NCBI GenBank assembly: GCA_015661005.1
Contig: JACTTX010000007.1
Coordinates: 1 to 45,698, forward strand
Reading direction: 5' to 3'
From: Candidatus Magasanikiibacteriota bacterium
GTDB taxonomy: Bacteria; Patescibacteriota; Patescibacteriia; Magasanikbacterales; JACTTX01
Length of the DNA stretch: 45,698 nucleotides
Of this stretch, positions 6,719 through 13,124 are shown piece after piece (positions within the stretch are counted from its first letter, which is position 1; each line of letters begins with the position of its first letter). The position numbers were made by a program, and so were the translations under genes. The notes under the pieces were generated by a model. That model was given only the letters and a program-made list of their open reading frames with translations, was not told the origin of the DNA and did no database searches.

Positions 6719-7525
6719 ATGCGCTACAAAATTTTTGCTCTCGTTGCGGTCGTCACTCTCCTCGGCTGGGGTTGCTCGGACAAAAAAGCTCCTGCGCCGC
6801 CGGTTGCGGCGCCGCCCGGTATTGAGGCCAGCGCTCCCGTCAGTGTTCCCGTGGTGTCAAATTTAATCACCGTGGAAAATCAACCGCTCGGTAATGAACT
6901 GGTTATCAAAGGTTTTACTTTGGAAGCTCCCGGTTTTATCGCCATCAAAGAGGAAGCTAATGGCAAACCCTTCAATCTGATTGGCAACTCCGCTCTGCTT
7001 AGTCCCGGAATTTACACTGACTCCAGTTTCATCTTAATTCGCAAATCCAAAACCGGAGAAAAACTTTTTGTGCAGGTTTACGTTGATGATGGTGATGGAC
7101 AACTTAAACTTTCTTCTGATCAAGTCGCCAAGGATGAAAATGGCGCGCCACTCATGACACAAATCGTGATAACCGGCGCGAGCATAACCACGGAGAATTC
7201 GGCGACTCCGTCGGCGCCGGCTGACCCGGTCGCACCAACGGAGTCAGCGGCCAAAGAAGTTACCGTCAGTATCACCGCCGCCGGTTTTGAACCGGCCTCG
7301 GTGACGATTAAGGCCGGTGATAAAGTTACTTGGGTGAACAGAGATACCATTGAGCACTGGGTCGCTTCGGCCTTGCACCCAACGCACCAAGTGTGTCCAA
7401 CCTTGAATTCCTTTAGTGGCCTCGGGCCCAGTGATTCATTCAGCGTCGTTTTTTCTGACGTTAAAACCTGTCCGTATCATGATCACTTAAACCCCCAACT
7501 TACCGGCAAGGTGATTGTGCAATAG
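6719..7525 (+). CDS. Lipoprotein with C-terminal cupredoxin domain
   Basis: A 268-residue exported protein. A signal peptide ends in lipobox LGWGC (Cys about 19), followed by a Pro/Ala linker. Residues about 48-148 form a beta-rich domain like those found in archaeal and bacterial surface proteins. After a second Pro/Thr-rich linker comes a plastocyanin-like domain (about 178-268: VTVSITAAGFEPASVTIKAG, then IEHWVAS and CPYHDH). His of EHWV, the Cys and the His of CPYHDH are likely type 1 copper ligands. It is 3 bases after the membrane protein and 6 before the Rieske gene, so all three likely work in one extracytoplasmic electron-transfer chain. Confidence 0.8.
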   Translation: MRYKIFALVAVVTLLGWGCSDKKAPAPPVAAPPGIEASAPVSVPVVSNLITVENQPLGNELVIKGFTLEAPGFIAIKEEANGKPFNLIGNSALLSPGIYTDSSFILIRKSKTGEKLFVQVYVDDGDGQLKLSSDQVAKDENGAPLMTQIVITGASITTENSATPSAPADPVAPTESAAKEVTVSITAAGFEPASVTIKAGDKVTWVNRDTIEHWVASALHPTHQVCPTLNSFSGLGPSDSFSVVFSDVKTCPYHDHLNPQLTGKVIVQ

Positions 7526-7531
7526 TTCTAT

Positions 7532-7813
7532 ATGCCTAAACTAAATGATCTGCCGGAGAAGAAAGGAAAAATAATAAATGTTGATGGACAAACCATCGCC
7601 GTTTATCGCGATGGGGAAAAGGTGAAAGCTTTTTCTACGGTTTGTCCGCATCGCGGTTGTGATATTGATTGGAATGATACGGACGGGACTTGGGATTGTC
7701 CTTGTCATGGTTCCAGATTTGAAGCTGACGGCGCGCTTAAACACGGGCCCGCCAAACGTGGTTTGGAAAAAATTGACGTTGTGGTTGATGACGGCGAGAT
7801 CAAGGTCAAATGA
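7532..7813 (+). CDS. Rieske-type [2Fe-2S] protein
   Basis: A 93-residue single Rieske domain with both cluster motifs intact: CPHRGC (about 38-43) and CPCHGS (about 56-61), giving two Cys and two His ligands. There is no signal peptide or transmembrane segment, so it resembles soluble Rieske ferredoxins of the NirD/dioxygenase-ferredoxin type. It ends in an ATGA overlap with the acylphosphatase gene and follows the cupredoxin gene closely. It probably hands electrons to a partner in this cluster, but the partner is unknown. Confidence 0.88.
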   Translation: MPKLNDLPEKKGKIINVDGQTIAVYRDGEKVKAFSTVCPHRGCDIDWNDTDGTWDCPCHGSRFEADGALKHGPAKRGLEKIDVVVDDGEIKVK

Positions 7814-8079
7814 ATAAACATTTGATCATCAAAGTTCACGGCCACGTTCAAGGAGTTTTTTTCCGTCACTCGGCGCGGCAGAAAGCGTTGGAATTAGGGC
7901 TCAAGGGTTTTGTAAAAAATGAAAATGACGGCGCCGTTTCTATTGAAACGGAAGGATCGCCGGAAAAGTTACACGAGTTGGTGCAATGGTGTTATGCCGG
8001 ATCAGGATATTCACGAACGGATAAGGTGGAGATCTCTGAAGCGCCGCTTCAAAATTTTATTGGCTTTGAGATCATATAA
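7810..8079 (+). CDS. acyP: Acylphosphatase
   Basis: An 89-residue protein of typical acylphosphatase length, hydrolysing carboxyl-phosphate bonds such as acetyl phosphate or carbamoyl phosphate in the cytoplasm. The signature VHGHVQGVFFRHSARQKAL (about 9-27) includes the catalytic Arg of FFRH, and the catalytic Asn lies in GFVKNENDGAV (about 34-44). Start codon overlaps the stop of the Rieske gene (ATGA). Confidence 0.93.
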   Translation: MNKHLIIKVHGHVQGVFFRHSARQKALELGLKGFVKNENDGAVSIETEGSPEKLHELVQWCYAGSGYSRTDKVEISEAPLQNFIGFEII

Positions 8080-8158
8080 TAGGAGTTGTGGATAACTGGA
8101 CTCGCAGCATTCAGCGATCGTGCTATTCTATACATTATTGGTTTAATGATTGCGAAGT

Positions 8159-8392
8159 ATGAAAAAAATTATTATCTATTCCACGCCAGCCTGCCCGTAT
8201 TGCAAGATGGCTAAAGCGTATTTCCAAAAACAAAATATCGCTTACACTGATTATGATGTTTCGGCAGAGGCGGATAAGGCGAAGGAGATGGTAAAAAAAT
8301 CCGGACAGATGGGTGTGCCGGTTATTGACGTTGGCGGGAAAATTATCATCGGTTTTGAGCAGAAACAAATTGAGGAGGCGCTTAAAGCATAA
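8159..8392 (+). CDS. Glutaredoxin
   Basis: A 77-residue protein starting MKKIIIYSTPACPYCKMA: the thioredoxin fold with the CPYC dithiol active site at about 12-15, the cis-Pro in GVPVIDVGG (about 53) and the GFEQ motif near the end that contacts glutathione or its substitute. Reduces disulfides in the cytoplasm. The ATG at 8159 is preferred over an upstream in-frame TTG (8150) because homologues begin at this Lys-rich segment. Confidence 0.9.
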   Translation: MKKIIIYSTPACPYCKMAKAYFQKQNIAYTDYDVSAEADKAKEMVKKSGQMGVPVIDVGGKIIIGFEQKQIEEALKA

Positions 8393-8405
8393 ATGTTCTT
8401 TGCGT

Positions 8406-8723
8406 ATGTTGGGGACAGCAACTTTTATCGGGGAGGAATTGGAATCCGCGGAAGCGGATTACAGTGAATTGATTGAGCAATTAAGTTCCACGCATCATGG
8501 CCGCGGCGCTGAATTTCCGGTGGAGGTTATTGTTGAGGCGAATGGAATGATTGATAATCAGGAGGCCTTGGCCAAAATCGCCGCCGTTGTTTGTCAGGAG
8601 GTGGTGGAAGATGAGGAGCGTTTAGGTGATCCGACGCATCACGAGGAAATTGTCCAGGAACGCGTGGAACTTTTCCGCGAGTTGGTTGATGATTATTGCG
8701 ACGATCCGACGTGTCTTGAGTAG
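8406..8723 (+). CDS. Small acidic hypothetical protein
   Basis: A 105-residue ORF starting MLGTATFIGEELESAEAD. It is strongly acidic (many Glu/Asp, e.g. EVVEDEERLGD), has no signal peptide or membrane segment, and ends in DDYCDDPTCLE with two Cys. Codon choice resembles its neighbours and the frame is open with a start 14 bases after the glutaredoxin stop, so it is likely a real cytoplasmic protein. I do not recognise the family. A dispersed hairpin element follows. Confidence 0.55.
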   Translation: MLGTATFIGEELESAEADYSELIEQLSSTHHGRGAEFPVEVIVEANGMIDNQEALAKIAAVVCQEVVEDEERLGDPTHHEEIVQERVELFRELVDDYCDDPTCLE

Positions 8724-8745
8724 AATTCGGAGACCAAAATCTGGA

Positions 8746-8811
8746 GTGAATATCGGTCGGCAAAAAGCGTTCTTGTTCTAAGCAACACGATTTTTGCCGA
8801 CCGATATTCAC
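8746..8811. repeat. Dispersed hairpin element, copy 1
   Basis: A perfect 21-bp stem (8746-8766 with 8791-8811, beginning GTGAATATCGG) capped by a region containing TTGTTCTAAGCAACACGA. It fills the gap between the acidic hypothetical gene and the exonuclease gene. The apical sequence recurs at 20634, 30428 and 39790, while the stem sequence here is unique to this locus. Confidence 0.85.
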
Positions 8812-8830
8812 AACAGCGAAGAACTGCATT

Positions 8831-9430
8831 ATGTCCAAAGAACTTGTTTTTGACATTGAAACGCAAAATACTTTTGACGACGTCGGCTTCGGCAATCACC
8901 GCGGACTGCGGGTTTCTGTTGTCGGCGTTTACACTTATGAGGATGATCAGTATCGCGTTTTTAGAGAGGATAATTTGAAAGAAATGTGGCCGCTGTTTGA
9001 ACGGGCCGAACGACTGATCGGTTTTAACCAAGTCAGTTTTGATGTGCCGGTTTTGCAAAATTATTACGCCGGTGATCTGATGAAAATTCCGCAACTGGAT
9101 ATTTTGGCGCACATTCATCGCGCGCTCGGGTTTAGAGTCAAACTGGATGACATTGCCAAGTCCACTTTGAATACGGCCAAAAGCGCCCACGGTCTGCAGG
9201 CCGTGGAGTGGTTTAAACATGGGGAGTGGGAGAAAATTGAAAAATACTGCCTTGATGATGTGCGGATAACCCGAGAAGTATATGAGTTTGGAAAAAAGAA
9301 TCGTCAGCTTTATTATCCGGATCTGCGCGGCGGCATTCGGCCGGTGCCGGTGGTGTTTGACTTGCCGATTACGTCCGAATCCACCGGAGCGGCGAGGACG
9401 GCGCAGATTAATATGACTTTGCCTCTTTAA
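8831..9430 (+). CDS. RNase H-fold 3'-5' exonuclease (DEDDy type)
   Basis: A 199-residue protein with the DEDD exonuclease motifs: FDIET (ExoI, about 7-11), GFNQVSFDVPVL (ExoII, about 64-75) and YCLDDVRITREVYEF (ExoIII, about 140-154), with the Tyr that marks the DEDDy class. It resembles the YprB-like ribonuclease-H domain proteins and proofreading-type exonucleases that remove nucleotides from 3' ends. Stand-alone, so a role in DNA repair or RNA turnover is open. Flanked on both sides by hairpin repeat elements. Confidence 0.78.
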   Translation: MSKELVFDIETQNTFDDVGFGNHRGLRVSVVGVYTYEDDQYRVFREDNLKEMWPLFERAERLIGFNQVSFDVPVLQNYYAGDLMKIPQLDILAHIHRALGFRVKLDDIAKSTLNTAKSAHGLQAVEWFKHGEWEKIEKYCLDDVRITREVYEFGKKNRQLYYPDLRGGIRPVPVVFDLPITSESTGAARTAQINMTLPL

Positions 9431-9448
9431 CATTGAAGTTAAAAAAAA

Positions 9449-9643
9449 CAGATGGGCAAATGGTGTTTTCGATTGGCGTTGAATAGTAACCGGCAAAGGG
9501 TGTTCTTGTCTTCTGTTCAAATAGTAACCTATAATATCGTTCTTGATTGGAGAACACGATATTTATAGGTTACTATTTGAACATTACACGACATTTGCCG
9601 GTTAGTATTCAACGCAAGACAAGAACGACATTGGCTGGTCTAT
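9449..9643. repeat. Nested hairpin elements (three levels)
   Basis: The whole 223-bp gap between the exonuclease and flavoreductase genes is structured. Outer arms 9449-9475/9616-9643 pair imperfectly (about two thirds). Inside, 9476-9497 (GCGTTGAATAGTAACCGGC...) pairs with 9592-9615. Inside its loop sits a third hairpin 9515-9582 with a 26-bp stem (GTTCAAATAGTAACC...), capped by GTTCTTGATTGGAGAACACG. Each level carries pieces of the family core (GTTCTTG, ACACGACATTTGCC), which suggests that one hairpin element inserted into the loop of another. Confidence 0.8.
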
Positions 9644-9653
9644 TTTTTAACAC

Positions 9654-10340
9654 TCACGAGAATATCTCAAAATGAATATTCGTCGGCGCCACGCCGACGT
9701 TTATCAATTTGGCGCGGACGTCCTTGACCATGGCCGAAGAGCCGCAAAGATAAAATGTTTTTATGCCGCGTTTTATCTCCGGCAAAAGATGATCAGTCAC
9801 GCGGCCGCATAATCCGCTCCATGATTCGTCTGGCGCGGAAAGAGTGATCTCGTAAGAAAAATTTTTGTGAGCGACAGCCAGACCGTCTAGAAAATCACGC
9901 CAAAAAATATCTTGGATCGAGCGAACGCCAAAAATTAAATGAATCTCCCTTTGACCGCGGCGTTCATCCAAATATTCCAAAAGCATAGAGCGGTACGGCG
10001 CCATGCCCGTACCGGTCGCAACAAGAATTAACGGTTCAAGAGAGTCATCAATCGTGAATTGGCCGAGCGGGCCGCGCAATTCAATTTGCGTGCCGTGCGG
10101 CGCCTGATCTAAAAATTGCGTGGAGACACCGCCGTCAAGCGCTTTGTAACAAAAAAGCAGGGATTGGTTTTGCGTCGGCGGGGAAGCAATGGAGTAAGCG
10201 CGCTCAACAAATCCTGTCGGCGTCGGAACTTTGAACATTAAAAATTGTCCGGCTTTAAATTCTAGGGGATAATCCATGGAAAGCTGAATCTCTCGGACAT
10301 TCTTCGTGAGATTATTTTTTTTGCTTATTTTAGCCATCAT
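9654..10340 (-). CDS. FNR-like FAD/NAD(P)-binding oxidoreductase
   Basis: A 228-residue flavoprotein of the ferredoxin-NADP+ reductase superfamily. FAD is bound by RAYSIAS (about 47-53); the nicotinamide domain starts with VATGTGMAPYRSML (about 106-119) and contains YLCGSSAMVKDV (about 196-207); the chain ends in EIFS, as these reductases often end in an aromatic or acidic residue close to the flavin. No [2Fe-2S] domain is fused. It could pass electrons between NAD(P)H and the ferredoxin, Rieske or RnfD-like proteins encoded nearby. It is divergent from the Rrf2 regulator gene and shares its promoter region. Confidence 0.85.
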   Translation of the reverse strand: MMAKISKKNNLTKNVREIQLSMDYPLEFKAGQFLMFKVPTPTGFVERAYSIASPPTQNQSLLFCYKALDGGVSTQFLDQAPHGTQIELRGPLGQFTIDDSLEPLILVATGTGMAPYRSMLLEYLDERRGQREIHLIFGVRSIQDIFWRDFLDGLAVAHKNFSYEITLSAPDESWSGLCGRVTDHLLPEIKRGIKTFYLCGSSAMVKDVRAKLINVGVAPTNIHFEIFS

Positions 10341-10370
10341 AACGCCGATTTGGATCCGCGCATAAAACCC

Positions 10371-10402
10371 TTGACGGATATCATACTAAATTGCTATGAT
10401 AT
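10371..10402 (+). promoter_or_regulatory. Rrf2-gene promoter with palindromic operator
   Basis: TTGACG (10371-10376), an 18-base spacer and TATGAT (10395-10400) with the ATG at 10407 only 6 bases later (leaderless). A 25-bp palindrome, ATATCATA-9 nt-TATGATAT (10378-10402), covers the spacer and -10 box, an ideal place for autorepression. On the other strand TTGCAA-16-TATGAT (10380-10407) would drive the divergent flavoreductase through the same palindrome. Confidence 0.65.
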
Positions 10403-10406
10403 TGCA

Positions 10407-10856
10407 ATGCTGACACTCACCAGACAATCCGATTACGCCGTGCAATTTTTAAGCGCTCTTGCTAAAAACAAAAGCCGCCATCCTTTATCTATTAAATCAT
10501 TTGCTGATGAGGCGCGTCTTTCGGCGCTTTTTCTTCAGCACGTTGCCCGGAAATTGCGCGCCGCCGAAATCGTGACCAGCGTCAAGGGAACAAAAGGCGG
10601 GTACCGGCTGGCGAAACAGTCCAAGGATATCACGCTTCAGAAAATTCTTGAAGCCGTTGACGGGCCGGTAGCCATTGTTCCGTGTCTTCAAATGAACGCG
10701 CCAAAATGCCGTCATGAGTCATTTTGTGCTACACGTCGTAGTATTGGTTTTGTGAACAGCAGAATCAACCAATATCTGAACGCCTTGACGCTGACTGATC
10801 TGCTGATGGCGCGGGTTCCGGAAATTTCCGCCAAAAAAATTACCGCCGTAATATAA
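10407..10856 (+). CDS. Rrf2-family regulator, IscR-like
   Basis: A 149-residue winged-helix regulator. The N terminus LTRQSDYAVQFLSALA (about 3-18) and the SIKSFADEARLSALFLQHVARKLRAAEIVTS segment are Rrf2 hallmarks, followed by the wing KGTKGGYRLAK. Three Cys (CLQMNAPKCRHESFC, about 91-105) match the spacing region where IscR and relatives bind an Fe-S cluster. Directly followed (2 bases) by cysteine desulfurase, so it probably senses Fe-S status and controls the operon. ATG at 10407 chosen because it begins the conserved domain and lies 6 bases after a -10 box; a longer upstream frame would overlap the promoter. Confidence 0.87.
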   Translation: MLTLTRQSDYAVQFLSALAKNKSRHPLSIKSFADEARLSALFLQHVARKLRAAEIVTSVKGTKGGYRLAKQSKDITLQKILEAVDGPVAIVPCLQMNAPKCRHESFCATRRSIGFVNSRINQYLNALTLTDLLMARVPEISAKKITAVI

Positions 10857-10858
10857 AT

Positions 10859-12142
10859 ATGCCCGCGCTTCGTCACGTTTATCTTGATCACGCCGCTACC
10901 ACTCCCGTTCGCGCGGAAGTCCTCTCCGCGATGCTTCCGTATTTTTCCGACGAAGCCGGGAATCCGGGTGGACTTTATGCTGACGGCCGTCGCGCCGGCG
11001 TGGCTGTCTCCAGCGCACGCGATCGCATCGCGAAAATTTTAAATTGTCGGAACGAAGAAATTATTTTCACGGGCAGTGGAACGGAATCCGACAATTTAGC
11101 CATCTTTGGAATTGCTCGCGCTTACAAAAATAAGGGCCAACATTTAGTTGCCTCGCCGATTGAACACCACGCCGTCATCAATCCAATGGAACAATTAAAG
11201 CGCGAAGGATTTGCCTTGACTTACACGGAAATTGATGCCAGCGGACGGGTGGGCGCCAAGGAAATTATACCCAAATTGCGTGAAGACACTCTGCTCGTTT
11301 CCATAATGTACGCCAACAATGAAATCGGCGCTATTGAACCAGTGGCGGAGATTGGGAAAGCCATCCGTGAGTGGAAACGAAGCCGCGGGCGCACGCCGCT
11401 TGATCCGCCATTTTTTCACACTGATGCCTGCCAGGCGGTCGGCGTTTTGGACATTGATGTTCAAGCGCTCCAAGTTGATCTCCTCACTTTGAACGGCAGT
11501 AAAATTTATGGACCAAAAGGCATTGGCGCGCTATATCGGAAACGCGGCGTCAAAGTTCAACCGATTATTTTTGGCGGCGGACAAGAATTCCGTCTGCGTT
11601 CGGGAACGGAAAATGTTCCTTACATTGTCGGGTTGGCGACGGCTTTGGAGTTGGCGCAAGAAGAAAAAGAAAAAGAAAATGCCCGTCTTATTACATTGCG
11701 CGATTATTTTATTGCCGAACTTCATAAAAGGATTCCGAAAATCGCGCTGAACGGCCACCCGCAAGAACGGCTTCCCAATAATATCAACGTCTCCATTTTG
11801 GACATTGAAGGCGAGGCCTTGCTTTTATATCTTGACGAGGCCGGAATCGCCGCTTCCACCGGTAGCGCCTGCACCTCTGAATCCTTGGATCCCTCGCACG
11901 TGATTGTGGCCTGCGGACGTCCTTATGAATTTGCTCACGGCAGTATGCGTTTCACGCTCGGCCGGTCCACCACTTATGTGTTGGATGTTCTGCCGCCCAT
12001 CGTGGAAAAATTGCGCGCGATTTCACCGGTGCATTTAGATTTAGATGCGGACGCAGATCAAATTGCCCGGCGCGAAGCGTTTGTGAGCGACGGTGTGCCG
12101 CATTGGATGGCAAATAACAATCAAGCGATACACAGACAATAA
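10859..12142 (+). CDS. iscS: Cysteine desulfurase (NifS/IscS)
   Basis: A 427-residue PLP enzyme supplying persulfide sulfur for Fe-S cluster assembly. It starts with VYLDHAATTPVR, has TGSGTESDNLAI (PLP phosphate binding, about 71-82), the EHHAV His that stacks on PLP, and HTDACQAVG. The PLP lysine is in NGSKIYGPKGIG, where the usual His before Lys is Ser. The catalytic Cys lies in STGSACTSES (about 341), on the long mobile loop of the IscS type. The tail after about 395 is slightly extended and acidic. It sits between the Rrf2 regulator and the NifU/IscU scaffold. Confidence 0.93.
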   Translation: MPALRHVYLDHAATTPVRAEVLSAMLPYFSDEAGNPGGLYADGRRAGVAVSSARDRIAKILNCRNEEIIFTGSGTESDNLAIFGIARAYKNKGQHLVASPIEHHAVINPMEQLKREGFALTYTEIDASGRVGAKEIIPKLREDTLLVSIMYANNEIGAIEPVAEIGKAIREWKRSRGRTPLDPPFFHTDACQAVGVLDIDVQALQVDLLTLNGSKIYGPKGIGALYRKRGVKVQPIIFGGGQEFRLRSGTENVPYIVGLATALELAQEEKEKENARLITLRDYFIAELHKRIPKIALNGHPQERLPNNINVSILDIEGEALLLYLDEAGIAASTGSACTSESLDPSHVIVACGRPYEFAHGSMRFTLGRSTTYVLDVLPPIVEKLRAISPVHLDLDADADQIARREAFVSDGVPHWMANNNQAIHRQ

Positions 12143-12152
12143 ATAGAAAAAT

Positions 12153-12821
12153 ATGGAACCGCTCAATGTTTCGGCCATGCAAAAAAGCGATGTGGTGAAT
12201 GCGCGAACCGGCGAGCGCTGGTTGTATTCGCCGATTGTCAAGGATCATTTTTTCAATCCTCGCAATTTATTGTTAGAGGAACCGACCGAAGGAGATTTTG
12301 ATGCGCGGGGGACGGTCGGGAGTCCGGCCTGCGGAGACGTTATGGACATTTGGATCAAAGTTGATCGCGATCAAGATCGGATAAAGGAATTGAAATGGAA
12401 AACTTTTGGTTGCGGTTCGGCCATTGCCGCCACCTCAATGTTTTCCGTAATGGTGACGGAAAACGGCGGTATGAAAATGGCCGAGGCGCTAAAAATTAAG
12501 CCGCAAGACATTATGGAACGGTTGGGCGGCCTGCCCAACCGGAAAATTCACTGCTCGGTTTTGGCGGATAAGGCGTTTCGCAAAGCCGTCAATAATTATT
12601 TTCACGCCACCGGTCAGCATGAGCGCGTCATTGTTGAAGGCGCCCGGATCATTGACGCGCGACTCAATGTTACGGACAAAGATATTGAGGAAGCTGTCCT
12701 TGAAGGCGCCACCAATTTAGAGGAAGTTCAAAATAAACTTAAAGTAGGAGTTGGTGATCCGGCGGCAATTCCGGCGATTGAGGAACTCGTCAGATTTTAC
12801 AAAGAGAAGTATTTCGGTTAA
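12153..12821 (+). CDS. iscU: NifU/IscU-type Fe-S scaffold with degenerate BFD-like domain
   Basis: A 222-residue protein. Residues about 22-150 are an IscU scaffold with all three cluster Cys present: GSPACGD (about 60), FGCGSAIA (about 86) and KIHCSVLA (about 130). After it, residues about 165-215 follow the pattern of the NifU central [2Fe-2S] (BFD-like) domain, with NVTDKDIEEAVLEGATNLEEV aligned to the typical VT..I..AV......T.E.V, but the four expected Cys are replaced (for example GVGDPAAIPAIEEL where NifU has a CxxC). So the second cluster is probably lost. Forms the Fe-S assembly pair with the upstream desulfurase. Confidence 0.88.
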   Translation: MEPLNVSAMQKSDVVNARTGERWLYSPIVKDHFFNPRNLLLEEPTEGDFDARGTVGSPACGDVMDIWIKVDRDQDRIKELKWKTFGCGSAIAATSMFSVMVTENGGMKMAEALKIKPQDIMERLGGLPNRKIHCSVLADKAFRKAVNNYFHATGQHERVIVEGARIIDARLNVTDKDIEEAVLEGATNLEEVQNKLKVGVGDPAAIPAIEELVRFYKEKYFG

Positions 12822-12824
12822 AAT

Positions 12825-12849
12825 GCTGTGGGTATGAATGACCCACAGC
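12825..12849 (+). promoter_or_regulatory. Hairpin enclosing the ferredoxin start codon
   Basis: GCTGTGGGT and ACCCACAGC form a perfect 9-bp stem with loop ATGAATG, so the start AUG at 12834 lies exactly in the loop. It follows the iscU stop by 3 bases. No U-run follows, so a role in translation initiation is more likely than termination. The role is inferred. Confidence 0.5.
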
Positions 12850-13124
12850 TTAAACAAAAAAAAATCGCGCGGATAGAAGTTGATCGCGATCTTTGCATTG
12901 GCGCGCAGAGTTGTGTTGTTGTTGCCCCGAGCGTTTTTCAATTGGACGCGGAAAACAAAGCCGTGATTTTTAAATCAAAAGGGGATTCGGACTCCGGCCC
13001 GACCAAGCGCGAGGAACTGGCGGCCATCGCCATGGATGATGATACTTTAATGCTCGCGGCGCAATCGTGTCCAACTTTGGCAATTAAACTTTTTGATGAG
13101 GAAGGAAATCAGCTTTATCCGTAA
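12834..13124 (+). CDS. Single-cluster ferredoxin
   Basis: A 96-residue ferredoxin of the Fer4_13-like type. Cluster ligands are visible as DLCIGAQSC (about 21-27) and QSCPTLAI (about 84). The middle position of the usual CxxCxxC is Ala, so three cysteines remain, as in [3Fe-4S] ferredoxins. Encoded at the end of the iron-sulfur operon, so it may donate electrons for cluster assembly or accept them from the nearby flavoreductase. The ATG at 12834 lies in a hairpin loop; an in-frame GTG at 12828 is an alternative start. Its 3' end overlaps the next ORF by about 29 bases. Confidence 0.82.
   Translation: MNDPQLKQKKIARIEVDRDLCIGAQSCVVVAPSVFQLDAENKAVIFKSKGDSDSGPTKREELAAIAMDDDTLMLAAQSCPTLAIKLFDEEGNQLYP

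Noticed and set aside
8746-8811. Integron attC site
   Set aside because: Although a long imperfect palindrome, it lacks a clear GTTRRRY/RYYYAAC core pair and there is no integron integrase or cassette arrangement.
8693-9520. Long minus-strand ORF of 275 codons opposite the exonuclease gene
   Set aside because: It runs through a hairpin element and mirrors the real gene, whose DEDD motifs are clear.
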